DNA of 34,691 bases from Collinsella sp. (GTDB taxonomy: Bacteria; Actinomycetota; Coriobacteriia; Coriobacteriales; Coriobacteriaceae). Location: positions 20,115-54,805 of the forward strand of contig DXZO01000057.1 of assembly GCA_019419625.1 (NCBI GenBank), read 5' to 3'. Position 1 is the stretch's first letter. Every line of letters starts with the position of its first letter. The notes under the pieces were generated by a model, which was not told the origin of the DNA, did not search any database, and saw only the letters and a program-made list of their open reading frames with translations. The position numbers and the translations under genes were made by a program. This document shows positions 16,008-22,340 of this stretch, piece by piece.

Positions 16008-16922
16008 ATGGCCGACAATCGCAAGCGTGCGCCTCGTGGCGGCAAGCAGGCTGCTTCTGGCTCGCGTCCGATTCGCCGTAATGACCGCGCTGCCGCTTCC
16101 AAAGGCCAGCGCGATCGCACCCAGGCCGCACGTCCGCAGCGCGATCGCAGCCGCGACGCTGTCCAGGTTCCCAAGGGCGAGTTTATCGAAGGTCGCCGTG
16201 CTGCTGCCGAGGCGCTGCGTACCGGCTTTCCCGTCAAGTGCGCGCTCATTGCCGAGGGCGGGGAGCGCGATGCCGCCTTGTCGCGCCTGGTCGACGACCT
16301 CAACGCCGCGGGTGTCCGCATTAAGTATGTGCCGCGCGCGCAGCTCGATGTGCTGTCGAGCCATGGCGCTCACCAGGGCATTGCGCTCGAGGTTGGCAAC
16401 TTCCCCTATGCCGATGTCGCCGATATCCTCGACCGCGCGGGTGACGGACCGGCGCTCGTCGTCGTGCTCGACCATGTGACCGACGATGGCAACTTTGGTG
16501 CGATTGTGCGCTCTGCCGAGGTCGTGGGCGCGGCGGGCGTCATCATCGCCAACAAGCGCGCCGCCGGTGTGACCGTCGGCAGCTACAAGACCTCTGCTGG
16601 TGCCGTCATGCATCTGCCTATCGCGCAGGTTCCCAATATCGCCCGAGCGCTCGACGACCTTAAGGCCGCCGGCTTTTGGGTGGGCGGCGCTTCCGAGCAC
16701 GCCGAGGGCAGCTGCTGGGATGCTCCCTTCGAGGGCCGCGTGGCACTCGTTATGGGCTCCGAGGGTGATGGCATCTCGCGCCTGGTGCTCGAGAAATGCG
16801 ACTTTTTGACCAAGCTTCCCCAGCGCGGCATGACCGAGAGTCTCAACGTGGCCCAGGCGACTACTGCTCTGTGCTTTGAGTGGCTGCGCCGAAACGCCGG
16901 CGAGCTCATGGGGGAGGAGTAG
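16008..16922 (+). CDS. rlmB: SpoU-family 23S rRNA 2'-O-ribose methyltransferase (RlmB-like)
   Basis: 304 aa. Family members methylate G2251 of 23S rRNA with SAM through a knotted SPOUT fold. Residues 1-55 are a basic, probably disordered RNA-binding extension. The substrate-binding domain is about 57-135 (GEFIEGRRAAAEAL; HGAHQGIAL) and the catalytic domain about 150-300, with motif 1 GNFGAIVRSAE (161-171), motif 2 VMGSEGDG (248-255) and motif 3 SLNVAQA (278-284). ATG 16008 has AGGAGG at 15995-16000. It is followed 3 nt later by the NYN gene. Which nucleotide is methylated is inferred from the family. Confidence 0.92.
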   Translation: MADNRKRAPRGGKQAASGSRPIRRNDRAAASKGQRDRTQAARPQRDRSRDAVQVPKGEFIEGRRAAAEALRTGFPVKCALIAEGGERDAALSRLVDDLNAAGVRIKYVPRAQLDVLSSHGAHQGIALEVGNFPYADVADILDRAGDGPALVVVLDHVTDDGNFGAIVRSAEVVGAAGVIIANKRAAGVTVGSYKTSAGAVMHLPIAQVPNIARALDDLKAAGFWVGGASEHAEGSCWDAPFEGRVALVMGSEGDGISRLVLEKCDFLTKLPQRGMTESLNVAQATTALCFEWLRRNAGELMGEE

Positions 16923-16925
16923 CGC

Positions 16926-17603
16926 ATGTCCAAGAAGAACCGCGCCAAGTCCAAGGCCAAGCGCTTTGGCGAAGGCTCGGCCAAGCCGATTGTTTCGGCC
17001 GCGACCTATGGCGTGGGCGGCAATGCGTTTGCGCAGGCCATCGCCGACCCGGTTTCGACGGTGCACTCCAATAAGCCTGAGCTGCTGGTGGTCGACGGTT
17101 ACAACGTGATCCACTGCACGCCGCGCTACGAAAAGCTCGTCTACGACCATTCCGACGATCCGTATTCCAGCGACGTTCACGATATGGCGCGCACTGCCCT
17201 CATCAACGACGTCGCCGCCTTTGCCCAGGGCCGCTACGAGGCCGTGATCGTGTTCGACGGCGCGGGCAATATCTCCAACGAGCGCCCCAACCTGCCGGCC
17301 CGCGGCGTGCGCATCGAGTTTTCGCCGACGGGCGTCTCTGCCGATACCGTGGTGCAAAAGCTCTGCATCGAGGCACGCGAGGAAGGCCGCGCGTGTTCCG
17401 TGGTATCGAGCGACGGCACGATCCAGGCCGTCGTTATGGGCAAGGGCGTTACGCGCATCTCGAGCCGTATGCTGGTGGACGAGATCAAGCAGATCGATAA
17501 CGACGTTCACGAGGCAGAGGAAGCTCCGCAGATCAAGATGACTTTGGGCAGCCGCCTGAGCCCCGATGCCCTAGCAAAGCTCAAGGCCCTGCGCGGGAGG
17601 TAG
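16926..17603 (+). CDS. NYN-domain endoribonuclease, YacP/Rae1-like
   Basis: 225 aa. An N-terminal basic leader (1-45) precedes a PIN-like NYN domain: VVDGYNVIH with Asp57, VIVFDGAGN, GVSADTVVQKL, VVSSDGTIQ, with acidic residues expected to bind Mg2+. The Bacillus homologue Rae1 cleaves mRNA inside the ribosome A site. The start is ATG 16926 with GGAGGAG at 16913-16919, 3 nt after rlmB, the same rlmB-yacP order as in Bacillus. The family is secure; in vivo RNA targets are unknown. Confidence 0.88.
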   Translation: MSKKNRAKSKAKRFGEGSAKPIVSAATYGVGGNAFAQAIADPVSTVHSNKPELLVVDGYNVIHCTPRYEKLVYDHSDDPYSSDVHDMARTALINDVAAFAQGRYEAVIVFDGAGNISNERPNLPARGVRIEFSPTGVSADTVVQKLCIEAREEGRACSVVSSDGTIQAVVMGKGVTRISSRMLVDEIKQIDNDVHEAEEAPQIKMTLGSRLSPDALAKLKALRGR

Positions 17604-17643
17604 GGGATTATCCATAGAGACCTGTTTCCCAATTGGCCCGCCC

Positions 17644-17672
17644 GTTGATTTGTAATCAATGGGCTGCGGGTT
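17644..17672 (+). pseudogene. Degenerate partial copy of tRNA-Thr(TGT)
   Basis: 29 nt match 17852-17880 of the real tRNA-Thr at 25 positions, covering the anticodon arm, variable loop and start of the T arm. The anticodon stem is kept by paired changes (C-G to T-A). No acceptor stem is present. Confidence 0.7.
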
Positions 17673-17683
17673 GCCGTTGCCAA

Positions 17684-17727
17684 AACGAATAGTTTTTGGT
17701 TCTGACGAACAGATAAAACTATTCGTT
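17684..17727. repeat. 13-bp inverted repeat between tRNA fragment and tRNA-Thr
   Basis: AACGAATAGTTTT (17684-17696) and AAAACTATTCGTT (17715-17727) are perfect complements. GTTCTGACGAA is also directly repeated at 17699-17709 and 17725-17735. Confidence 0.75.
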
Positions 17728-17767
17728 CTGACGAAGGGTTTTGAGATGTGGTCGGTCGAAGGGTCTG

Positions 17768-17796
17768 TTGCGCCCCGTCCGCAATTCCTTTATTCT
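17768..17796 (+). promoter_or_regulatory. Likely promoter of tRNA-Thr(TGT)
   Basis: TTGCGC (17768-17773), 17-nt spacer, TATTCT (17791-17796), 30 nt before the tRNA. Confidence 0.45.
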
Positions 17797-17826
17797 TAAC
17801 AGGCTTCGCGCGAAAGCGCCAAGTGT

Positions 17827-17901
17827 GCCAGTGTGGCGCAACGGTAGCGCAACTGATTTGTAATCAGTGGGTTGCGGGTTCGATTCCTGTCACTGGCTCC
17901 A
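17827..17901 (+). tRNA. tRNA-Thr (anticodon TGT)
   Basis: Acceptor GCCAGTG/CACTGGC, anticodon loop TTTGTAA, T arm with GGTTCGATTCC, encoded CCA at 17899-17901. Folds as a standard cloverleaf of 75 nt. Confidence 0.95.
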
Positions 17902-17910
17902 TGAGAGTTT

Positions 17911-17950
17911 CGGGCTCTGTTCCCTTGTGGGACAGGGCCCGTTTCTATTT
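17911..17950 (+). terminator. Terminator after tRNA-Thr(TGT)
   Basis: CGGGCTCTGTTCC (17911-17923) pairs with GGGACAGGGCCCG (17929-17941) with two G-U pairs, then TTTCTATTT. Confidence 0.8.
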
Positions 17951-17995
17951 ATGTTGACATGTCAGCGGGTTTGACTCCCACCAAGCTTCAGGTTT

Positions 17996-18052
17996 GTCTC
18001 GATCTATAACACGGGCGGGCTGAAAACCCTCCTTATAGTTACAGATCGAGAC
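17996..18052. repeat. 57-nt palindromic element, copy 1
   Basis: GTCTCGATCTATAAC (17996-18010) and GTTACAGATCGAGAC (18038-18052) form 15-nt arms with one G-U (T-G) contact; inside lies a partly paired centre (GGGCGGG...CCCTCC). Member of a five-copy family, all exactly 57 nt. Confidence 0.9.
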
Positions 18053-18075
18053 ATTGCCAAGGGACGGCCGACAAC

Positions 18076-18132
18076 ATCTCGATCTGTAACACGAAGAGGC
18101 TGAAAGCCGTTCTTGCTGTTATAGATTTAGAT
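18076..18132. repeat. 57-nt palindromic element, copy 2
   Basis: ATCTCGATCTGTAAC at the left, GTTATAGATTTAGAT at the right; inner stem GGCTgaaAGCC. Starts 80 nt after copy 1. The right arm is the most diverged of the family. Confidence 0.85.
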
Positions 18133-18156
18133 AAACAGACAAGCCGCCAGGGAAAC

Positions 18157-18213
18157 ATCTCGATCTGTAACAGATAGAGGAGGAATAACCCTCTTACTGT
18201 TACAGATCGAGAC
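18157..18213. repeat. 57-nt palindromic element, copy 3
   Basis: ATCTCGATCTGTAAC at the left, GTTACAGATCGAGAC at the right; inner stem AGAGG/CCTCT. Starts 81 nt after copy 2. Confidence 0.9.
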
Positions 18214-18244
18214 AGAAGCCAGGGCGAGGCTGGTCATCGTCATC

Positions 18245-18359
18245 GAGCGAGGATTTTCGGACACACGAGAGTGGAAAATCTCCCGCCTGGAGAATGAGCG
18301 TGGATAATCTGCCACTTTGGCCTTAGAGCCGCGCTAAGAGCGGGAGAATATTCACGCTC
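18245..18359. repeat. GTGGATAATCT palindrome region, copy 2 (inverted)
   Basis: GAGCGTGGATAATCT (18296-18310) pairs with AGAATATTCACGCTC (18345-18359), one mismatch and one G-U. The left flank CGAGCGAGGATTTTCGGACAC (from 18244) matches the flank of copy 1 at 4507-4528 on the other strand, and GTGGAAAATCTCCCG (18271-18285) is another echo. Confidence 0.7.
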
Positions 18360-18360
18360 G

Positions 18361-18574
18361 ATCGTGCCGGGGAAGCCCGATCGCGACCTATGTAATAGTG
18401 CAAGAGGGCCGTTATCGAAGGTCGATGCTGTAGGCGTACTCCACCGTACCAAAGTGTTCCCTCGGGAAATGTCACCAGTGCAGCGAAATCCACTGTCCTT
18501 CACATCCAAACTCAACAAAACCGCAGGTCACGGCTATATAGATACGCCCGGAACCGTGTATCTAGAGGTTTTCG
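18361..18574. other. Intergenic stretch without a recognised gene
   Basis: Short open frames exist on both strands (for example minus 18240-18518, plus 18364-18660), but none has a recognisable product or a good ribosome binding site, and they run into the promoter or repeats. No further structure is seen. Confidence 0.5.
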
Positions 18575-18604
18575 TTGACAGCCCCCAAGGTTGCATCGTA
18601 TTAT
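18575..18604 (+). promoter_or_regulatory. Strong promoter of the tRNA-tuf transcript
   Basis: TTGACA (18575-18580), 18-nt spacer, TATTAT (18599-18604), 62 nt before tRNA-Tyr. The block GAGGTTTTCGTTGACA (18565-18580) is nearly repeated before rpmG (20397-20412). Confidence 0.8.
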
Positions 18605-18666
18605 CTTTTTCGTTCGCGGGGGCGGCGGTCCAAAAGACCAAAGGACCTGCGGATACTTGAACGATT

Positions 18667-18748
18667 GGGAGTTTGCCCGAGTGGTTAATGGGGACGGGCT
18701 GTAAACCCGTTGGCTCTGCCTACATAGGTTCGAATCCTATAGCTCCCA
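18667..18748 (+). tRNA. tRNA-Tyr (anticodon GTA)
   Basis: Acceptor GGGAGTT/AGCTCCC, anticodon loop CTGTAAA, long class II variable arm. The genome encodes ACCC after the stem, so CCA is not fully encoded. Confidence 0.95.
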
Positions 18749-18758
18749 CCCGTCAAGT

Positions 18759-18834
18759 GCCTGTATAGCTCAGTCGGTAGAGCACTTCGTTGGTAACGAA
18801 GAGGTCACCAGTTCAAGTCTGGTTGCAGGCTCCA
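18759..18834 (+). tRNA. tRNA-Thr (anticodon GGT)
   Basis: Acceptor GCCTGTA/TGCAGGC, anticodon loop TTGGTAA, encoded CCA at 18832-18834. A second threonine isoacceptor, besides the TGT one at 17827. Confidence 0.95.
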
Positions 18835-18837
18835 TCC

Positions 18838-18914
18838 GGCGGTGTAGCTCAGTTGGTTAGAGCACACGGTTCATACCCGTGGCGTCACTGGTTCGAATCC
18901 AGTCACCGCTACCA
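18838..18914 (+). tRNA. tRNA-Met (anticodon CAT), probably elongator
   Basis: Acceptor GGCGGTG/CACCGCT with a G-U first pair, anticodon stem CACGG/CCGTG, loop TTCATAC, encoded CCA. It lacks the three G-C pairs at the base of the anticodon stem typical of initiator tRNA. A lysidine-modified Ile tRNA cannot be excluded from sequence alone. Confidence 0.85.
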
Positions 18915-18925
18915 TAGGTAACACG

Positions 18926-18956
18926 GTGGCTTCTCAATAGTATGTTGAGAGGCCAC
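18926..18956 (+). repeat. Hairpin between tRNA-Met and tuf
   Basis: GTGGCTTCTCAA (18926-18937) pairs with TTGAGAGGCCAC (18945-18956), one G-U. With no T-run it looks like a processing or stabilising hairpin of the tuf leader rather than a terminator. Confidence 0.7.
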
Positions 18957-19010
18957 TATGGTATAAAGGCAAAGTCCCGTCCGGGGACGACCTGTTTAGA
19001 GGAGGGCTTT

Positions 19011-20201
19011 ATGGCCAAAGAGAAGTTTGAGCGCACTAAGCCGCATGTTAACATCGGCACCATTGGTCACGTCGACCACGGCAAGACCACGCTGACCGCT
19101 GCCATCACCAAGGTTCTCTCCGAGACCGAGGGCTGCAAGGCTGACTTCACTGCGTTCGAGAACATCGACAAGGCTCCCGAGGAGCGCGAGCGCGGCATTA
19201 CGATCTCCGTCTCCCACGTCGAGTACGAGACTGCTGCCCGTCACTACGCTCACGTTGACTGCCCGGGCCACGCTGACTACGTCAAGAACATGATCTCCGG
19301 TGCTGCTCAGATGGACGGCGCTATCCTGGTCATCGCCGCCACCGACGGCCCCATGGCTCAGACCCGCGAGCACATTCTGCTCGCCCGTCAGGTCGGCGTT
19401 CCCTACATCGTCGTCTTCCTGAACAAGTGCGACATGGTCGACGATGACGAGCTCATCGACCTCGTCGAGATGGAGACCCGTGAGCTCCTCTCCGAGTACG
19501 ATTTCCCCGGCGACGACATCCCCGTCATCCGTGGTTCCGCTCTGGGCGCTCTCGAGGGCGACGCCAAGTGGATGGACGCTATCCGCGAGCTCATGAACGC
19601 CGTCGACGAGTACATCCCGACGCCTGCTCGTAACAACGACCTCCCGTTCCTGATGGCCGTTGAGGACGTTATGACCATCTCCGGCCGTGGTACCGTTGCT
19701 ACCGGTCGTGTCGAGCGCGGTGAGCTCAAGCTCAACGAGCCCGTCGAGATCGTCGGCATCAAGGATACCCAGAACACCGTCGTTACCGGTATTGAGATGT
19801 TCCGTAAGTCCATGGACTTCTGCGAGGCTGGCGACAACGTCGGTCTGCTGCTCCGCGGCATCAAGCGCGAGGACATCGAGCGCGGCCAGGTTCTCTGCAA
19901 GCCCGGTTCGGTTACCCCGCACACCAAGTTCACCGGTGAGATCTACGTTCTGACCAAGGAGGAGGGCGGCCGTCACACCCCGTTCTTCGATGGTTATCGT
20001 CCTCAGTTCTACTTCCGTACCACCGACGTTACCGGTACGGTCAAGCTCCCCGAGGGCACCGAGATGGCTATGCCTGGTGACCACATCACCATCGAGGGCG
20101 ACCTCATCCACCCGATCGCCATGGAGGAGGGCCTGCGCTTCGCTATCCGCGAGGGTGGCCACACCGTCGGTTCGGGCATCGTCTCCACGATCATTGAGTA
20201 A
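19011..20201 (+). CDS. tuf: Elongation factor Tu
   Basis: 396 aa GTPase that brings aminoacyl-tRNA to the ribosome. G1 GHVDHGKT (19-26), G3 DCPGH in DCPGHADYVKNM, G4 NKCD; the C-terminal domains 2 and 3 are complete, ending GSGIVSTIIE. ATG 19011 is preceded by AGAGGAGGG (18999-19007). It sits downstream of three tRNAs and is probably read with them, which recalls tRNA-tufB arrangements. Usual str-operon neighbours (rpsL, rpsG, fusA) are not present here. Length is normal. Confidence 0.98.
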   Translation: MAKEKFERTKPHVNIGTIGHVDHGKTTLTAAITKVLSETEGCKADFTAFENIDKAPEERERGITISVSHVEYETAARHYAHVDCPGHADYVKNMISGAAQMDGAILVIAATDGPMAQTREHILLARQVGVPYIVVFLNKCDMVDDDELIDLVEMETRELLSEYDFPGDDIPVIRGSALGALEGDAKWMDAIRELMNAVDEYIPTPARNNDLPFLMAVEDVMTISGRGTVATGRVERGELKLNEPVEIVGIKDTQNTVVTGIEMFRKSMDFCEAGDNVGLLLRGIKREDIERGQVLCKPGSVTPHTKFTGEIYVLTKEEGGRHTPFFDGYRPQFYFRTTDVTGTVKLPEGTEMAMPGDHITIEGDLIHPIAMEEGLRFAIREGGHTVGSGIVSTIIE

Positions 20202-20228
20202 ATTAGCTCTTTGATATAGCTGACTTAG

Positions 20229-20264
20229 AGAACCCGGCACTTATATGGGTGCCGGGTTCTTTTC
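20229..20264 (+). terminator. Rho-independent terminator after tuf
   Basis: AGAACCCGGCAC (20229-20240) pairs perfectly with GTGCCGGGTTCT (20249-20260), then TTTC. Confidence 0.92.
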
Positions 20265-20406
20265 TGCAATGGATGTTGAGCCGTTGCTGGTGTCGAGAGG
20301 ATCGATAATGGTCCTGGATGCACCGTCGATTAGATCTCGATGGCTTCATTGATGTGTTCCAAATATGAATGGATCCACCGAGAACCAATTGACTCGAGGT
20401 TTTCAT

Positions 20407-20436
20407 TGACAGCACTTACATAGAGCTGATAAAGTA
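20407..20436 (+). promoter_or_regulatory. Promoter of rpmG-tRNA-Trp-secE
   Basis: TTGACA (20407-20412), 18-nt spacer, TAAAGT (20431-20436), 45 nt before rpmG. The preceding GAGGTTTTC matches the tRNA-tuf promoter. Confidence 0.7.
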
Positions 20437-20480
20437 CCATCTCGTGCCCGTACGGGGCGGATATGAAAGGTTCAGGATAC

Positions 20481-20630
20481 ATGCGTACTCTAGTTACTCT
20501 TGCGTGCACTGAGTGCAAGCGCCGCAACTATACGACCACCAAGAACAAGGCGAACATGCCTGATCGTATGGAGATCAAGAAGTATTGCCCCTGGTGCCGT
20601 CATCACACGCTGCACAAAGAGACTCGCTAG
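20481..20630 (+). CDS. rpmG: 50S ribosomal protein L33
   Basis: 49 aa, the normal size for L33. Binds near the E site of the 50S subunit. It starts MRTLVTLACTEC and has two pairs of cysteines (CTEC at 9-12, CPWC at about 36-39), so it is the zinc-ribbon (C+) form. A weak ribosome binding site (AAAGG 20466-20470 or AGGA 20474-20477) precedes it. The order rpmG, tRNA-Trp, secE, nusG is common in bacteria. Confidence 0.95.
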   Translation: MRTLVTLACTECKRRNYTTTKNKANMPDRMEIKKYCPWCRHHTLHKETR

Positions 20631-20643
20631 TCTCTAGTTACAT

Positions 20644-20719
20644 ACGCCAGTAGTTCAATTGGTAGAGCATCGGTCTCCAAAACCGAGTGTTGAGGGTTCG
20701 AGTCCTTCCTGGCGTGCCA
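20644..20719 (+). tRNA. tRNA-Trp (anticodon CCA)
   Basis: Acceptor ACGCCAG/CTGGCGT, anticodon loop CTCCAAA, discriminator G, encoded CCA at 20717-20719. Sits between rpmG and secE. Confidence 0.95.
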
Positions 20720-20728
20720 GTCATTATT

Positions 20729-20759
20729 CCGTAAGCTCCCATTTGGGGGCTTACGGTTT
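20729..20759 (+). terminator. Terminator or attenuator between tRNA-Trp and secE
   Basis: CCGTAAGCTCCC (20729-20740) pairs with GGGGGCTTACGG (20745-20756), one T-G, loop ATTT, then TTTA. The T-run is short, so partial read-through into secE-nusG is likely. Confidence 0.65.
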
Positions 20760-20795
20760 ACTCATGTATAAGCGCATTGCGCGGAGGTAACCCAA

Positions 20796-21134
20796 ATGGC
20801 CAACAAGAAGAACAAGAAGAAGGCACAGCAGCAGGCGCCTGCCAACAACGCTGCCGCCAACTCCAAGGTTGAGGCCAAGAAGGCCGTTGCCAAGAAGAGC
20901 GAGAAGGCTGCGAAGTCCAAGAAGAACGAGAAGCCCGGCTTCTTCGCCCGCACCAAGAAGTACTTCGCTTCGGTGAAGTCCGAGATGAAGCGTGTCACGT
21001 GGCCCGACAAGAAGGAACTCGTGAACTACTCGGTCGTCGTTTGCGCTTCTCTGGTCGTCGTCGGCGTCGTCATCGCTCTGCTCGATGCTGGCTTTGGCGA
21101 GGCTCTTGCTCTGTTCTCCGGATTGAGGGGCTAA
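20796..21134 (+). CDS. secE: Preprotein translocase subunit SecE
   Basis: 112 aa single-span subunit that clamps SecY. A long Lys/Ala/Asn-rich cytoplasmic extension (1-48) precedes the conserved amphipathic helix YFASVKSEMKRVTWPDKKEL (56-75) and one membrane helix (about 77-100). The family core is about 60 aa; the basic extension is common in Actinobacteria. GGAGG at 20783-20787. It ends 3 nt before nusG. Confidence 0.94.
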   Translation: MANKKNKKKAQQQAPANNAAANSKVEAKKAVAKKSEKAAKSKKNEKPGFFARTKKYFASVKSEMKRVTWPDKKELVNYSVVVCASLVVVGVVIALLDAGFGEALALFSGLRG

Positions 21135-21137
21135 ACC

Positions 21138-21674
21138 ATGTCTAAGCGTTGGTACGTCGTTCACACTTACTCTGGATACGAGAACCGTGTTAAGTCCGAT
21201 CTCGAGCATCGCATCGAGACCATGGGCATGCAGGACCGTATCTTTGATATCGAGATTCCTATGGAGCGCGTCACCGAGATCAAAGAGGGTGGCAAGCGCG
21301 AGACCAAGGATTCTAAGATCTTCCCGGGTTATGTCCTGGTTCGCATGGAGATGGATGACGATGCGTGGACGTGTGTTCGCAACACGCCCGGTGTCACCGG
21401 TTTCCTGGGCGGCAACGGCAAGCCCGCTCCGCTTTCCCGCGACGAGTACAACAAGATGACTCGTCGTCCCGGTAAGGGCGATTCGCCCAAGCGTACGTCG
21501 GTCGATATTGAGGTCGGTACGTCCGTCCGCGTCACCGATGGCCCGCTTACCGACTTTGATGGCAAGGTCTCCGAGGTTAACACCGAGGCAGGCAAGCTCA
21601 AGGTCACGCTGATGATCTTTGGCCGCGAGACGCCGGTCGAGCTCGACTTTAACCAGGTCGCTGTCATCGCTTAA
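21138..21674 (+). CDS. nusG: Transcription termination/antitermination factor NusG
   Basis: 178 aa. Binds RNA polymerase with its NGN domain (1-115; RWYVVHTYSGYENRVKSDLE, KIFPGYVLVRM) and Rho or S10 with its KOW domain (about 125-178; GTSVRVTDGPLTDFDGKVSE). Ends ELDFNQVAVIA as usual. Cotranscribed with secE, 3 nt apart. Confidence 0.96.
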   Translation: MSKRWYVVHTYSGYENRVKSDLEHRIETMGMQDRIFDIEIPMERVTEIKEGGKRETKDSKIFPGYVLVRMEMDDDAWTCVRNTPGVTGFLGGNGKPAPLSRDEYNKMTRRPGKGDSPKRTSVDIEVGTSVRVTDGPLTDFDGKVSEVNTEAGKLKVTLMIFGRETPVELDFNQVAVIA

Positions 21675-21794
21675 GTTTTCGTCCGTTCGCGCGAGCGTGC
21701 TTCTTCTGTGACTGCTCATCTCAGGAGTGCTTCTAACACGTGCGTGCTTACGATATAGCAAGTACTTCACACTCGTGATTCGAAAGGAATGACC

Positions 21795-22223
21795 ATGGCT
21801 GAGAAGAAGGTTGCCAACGTCATTAAGCTCCAGATTCCTGCTGGTGCCGCTAACCCCGCTCCTCCCGTCGGCCCCGCCCTGGGCGCTGCTGGCGTGAACA
21901 TCATGCAGTTCTGCCAGGCCTTTAACGCCGAGACGCAGGACAAGAAGGGTGACATCATCCCCGTTGAGATTTCTGTCTACGAGGATAAGTCCTTCTCCTT
22001 CATCACCAAGACCCCGCCGGCGGCTCACCTCATCAAGAAGGAGCTGAACCTCAAGTCTGGTTCCGCTAAGCCCCAGGCCGACAAGGTTGGTCAGCTCTCC
22101 CAGGAGCAGCTCACCAAGATCGCCGAGATCAAGATGCCGGACCTCAATGCCAACGACATTGACGCCGCCAAGAAGATCATCGCCGGTACCGCCCGTTCCA
22201 TGGGCGTCACCATCGCTGAGTAG
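21795..22223 (+). CDS. rplK: 50S ribosomal protein L11
   Basis: 142 aa. Forms the GTPase-associated centre with 23S rRNA. The N-terminal domain (KLQIPAGAANPAPPVGPALG) and C-terminal rRNA-binding domain (TPPAAHLIKKELNLKSGS; GTARSMGVTI) are complete. Two in-frame ATGs exist at 21789 and 21795; the second is chosen because AAAGGA (21783-21788) touches the first and lies 6 nt from the second. Confidence 0.96.
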   Translation: MAEKKVANVIKLQIPAGAANPAPPVGPALGAAGVNIMQFCQAFNAETQDKKGDIIPVEISVYEDKSFSFITKTPPAAHLIKKELNLKSGSAKPQADKVGQLSQEQLTKIAEIKMPDLNANDIDAAKKIIAGTARSMGVTIAE

Positions 22224-22241
22224 CGATTTCTTATGGTAATG

Positions 22242-22290
22242 ACGGGTGCTCCGACCTGGGCGCCCGTTAAATGTGTGCAATAGGGCACAC
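22242..22290 (+). repeat. Two hairpins in the rplK-rplA gap
   Basis: ACGGGTGC/GCGCCCGT (22242-22249/22260-22267) and GTGTGC/GCACAC (22273-22278/22285-22290). They precede the putative L1 site and may be part of the same control region. Confidence 0.55.
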
Positions 22291-22296
22291 GATACG

Positions 22297-22328
22297 ATGT
22301 GGGAGGGCTCACGCCCGTTTAACCACAG
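22297..22328 (+). promoter_or_regulatory. Putative ribosomal protein L1 autoregulatory site
   Basis: TGTGG (22298-22302) pairs with CCACA (22323-22327); the internal GAGGG follows the 5' strand at once. TGTGG-GAGGG...CCACA mimics the L1 site of 23S rRNA helices 76-78 (GGTGGGAGG...CCACC). The 3' strand overlaps the rplA ribosome binding site AGGAGG (about 22327-22332), so L1 binding would block rplA translation. Confidence 0.65.
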
Positions 22329-22340
22329 GAGGTAATGCAC

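Noticed and set aside
17996..18213. CRISPR array
   Set aside because: The 57-nt repeats are palindromes with diverging centres, only three copies stand together, spacers are 23-24 nt, and no cas gene is in the window.
18240..18660. Short open frames on both strands upstream of tRNA-Tyr
   Set aside because: They overlap repeats and the strong tRNA-tuf promoter, and show no known protein or start signal.
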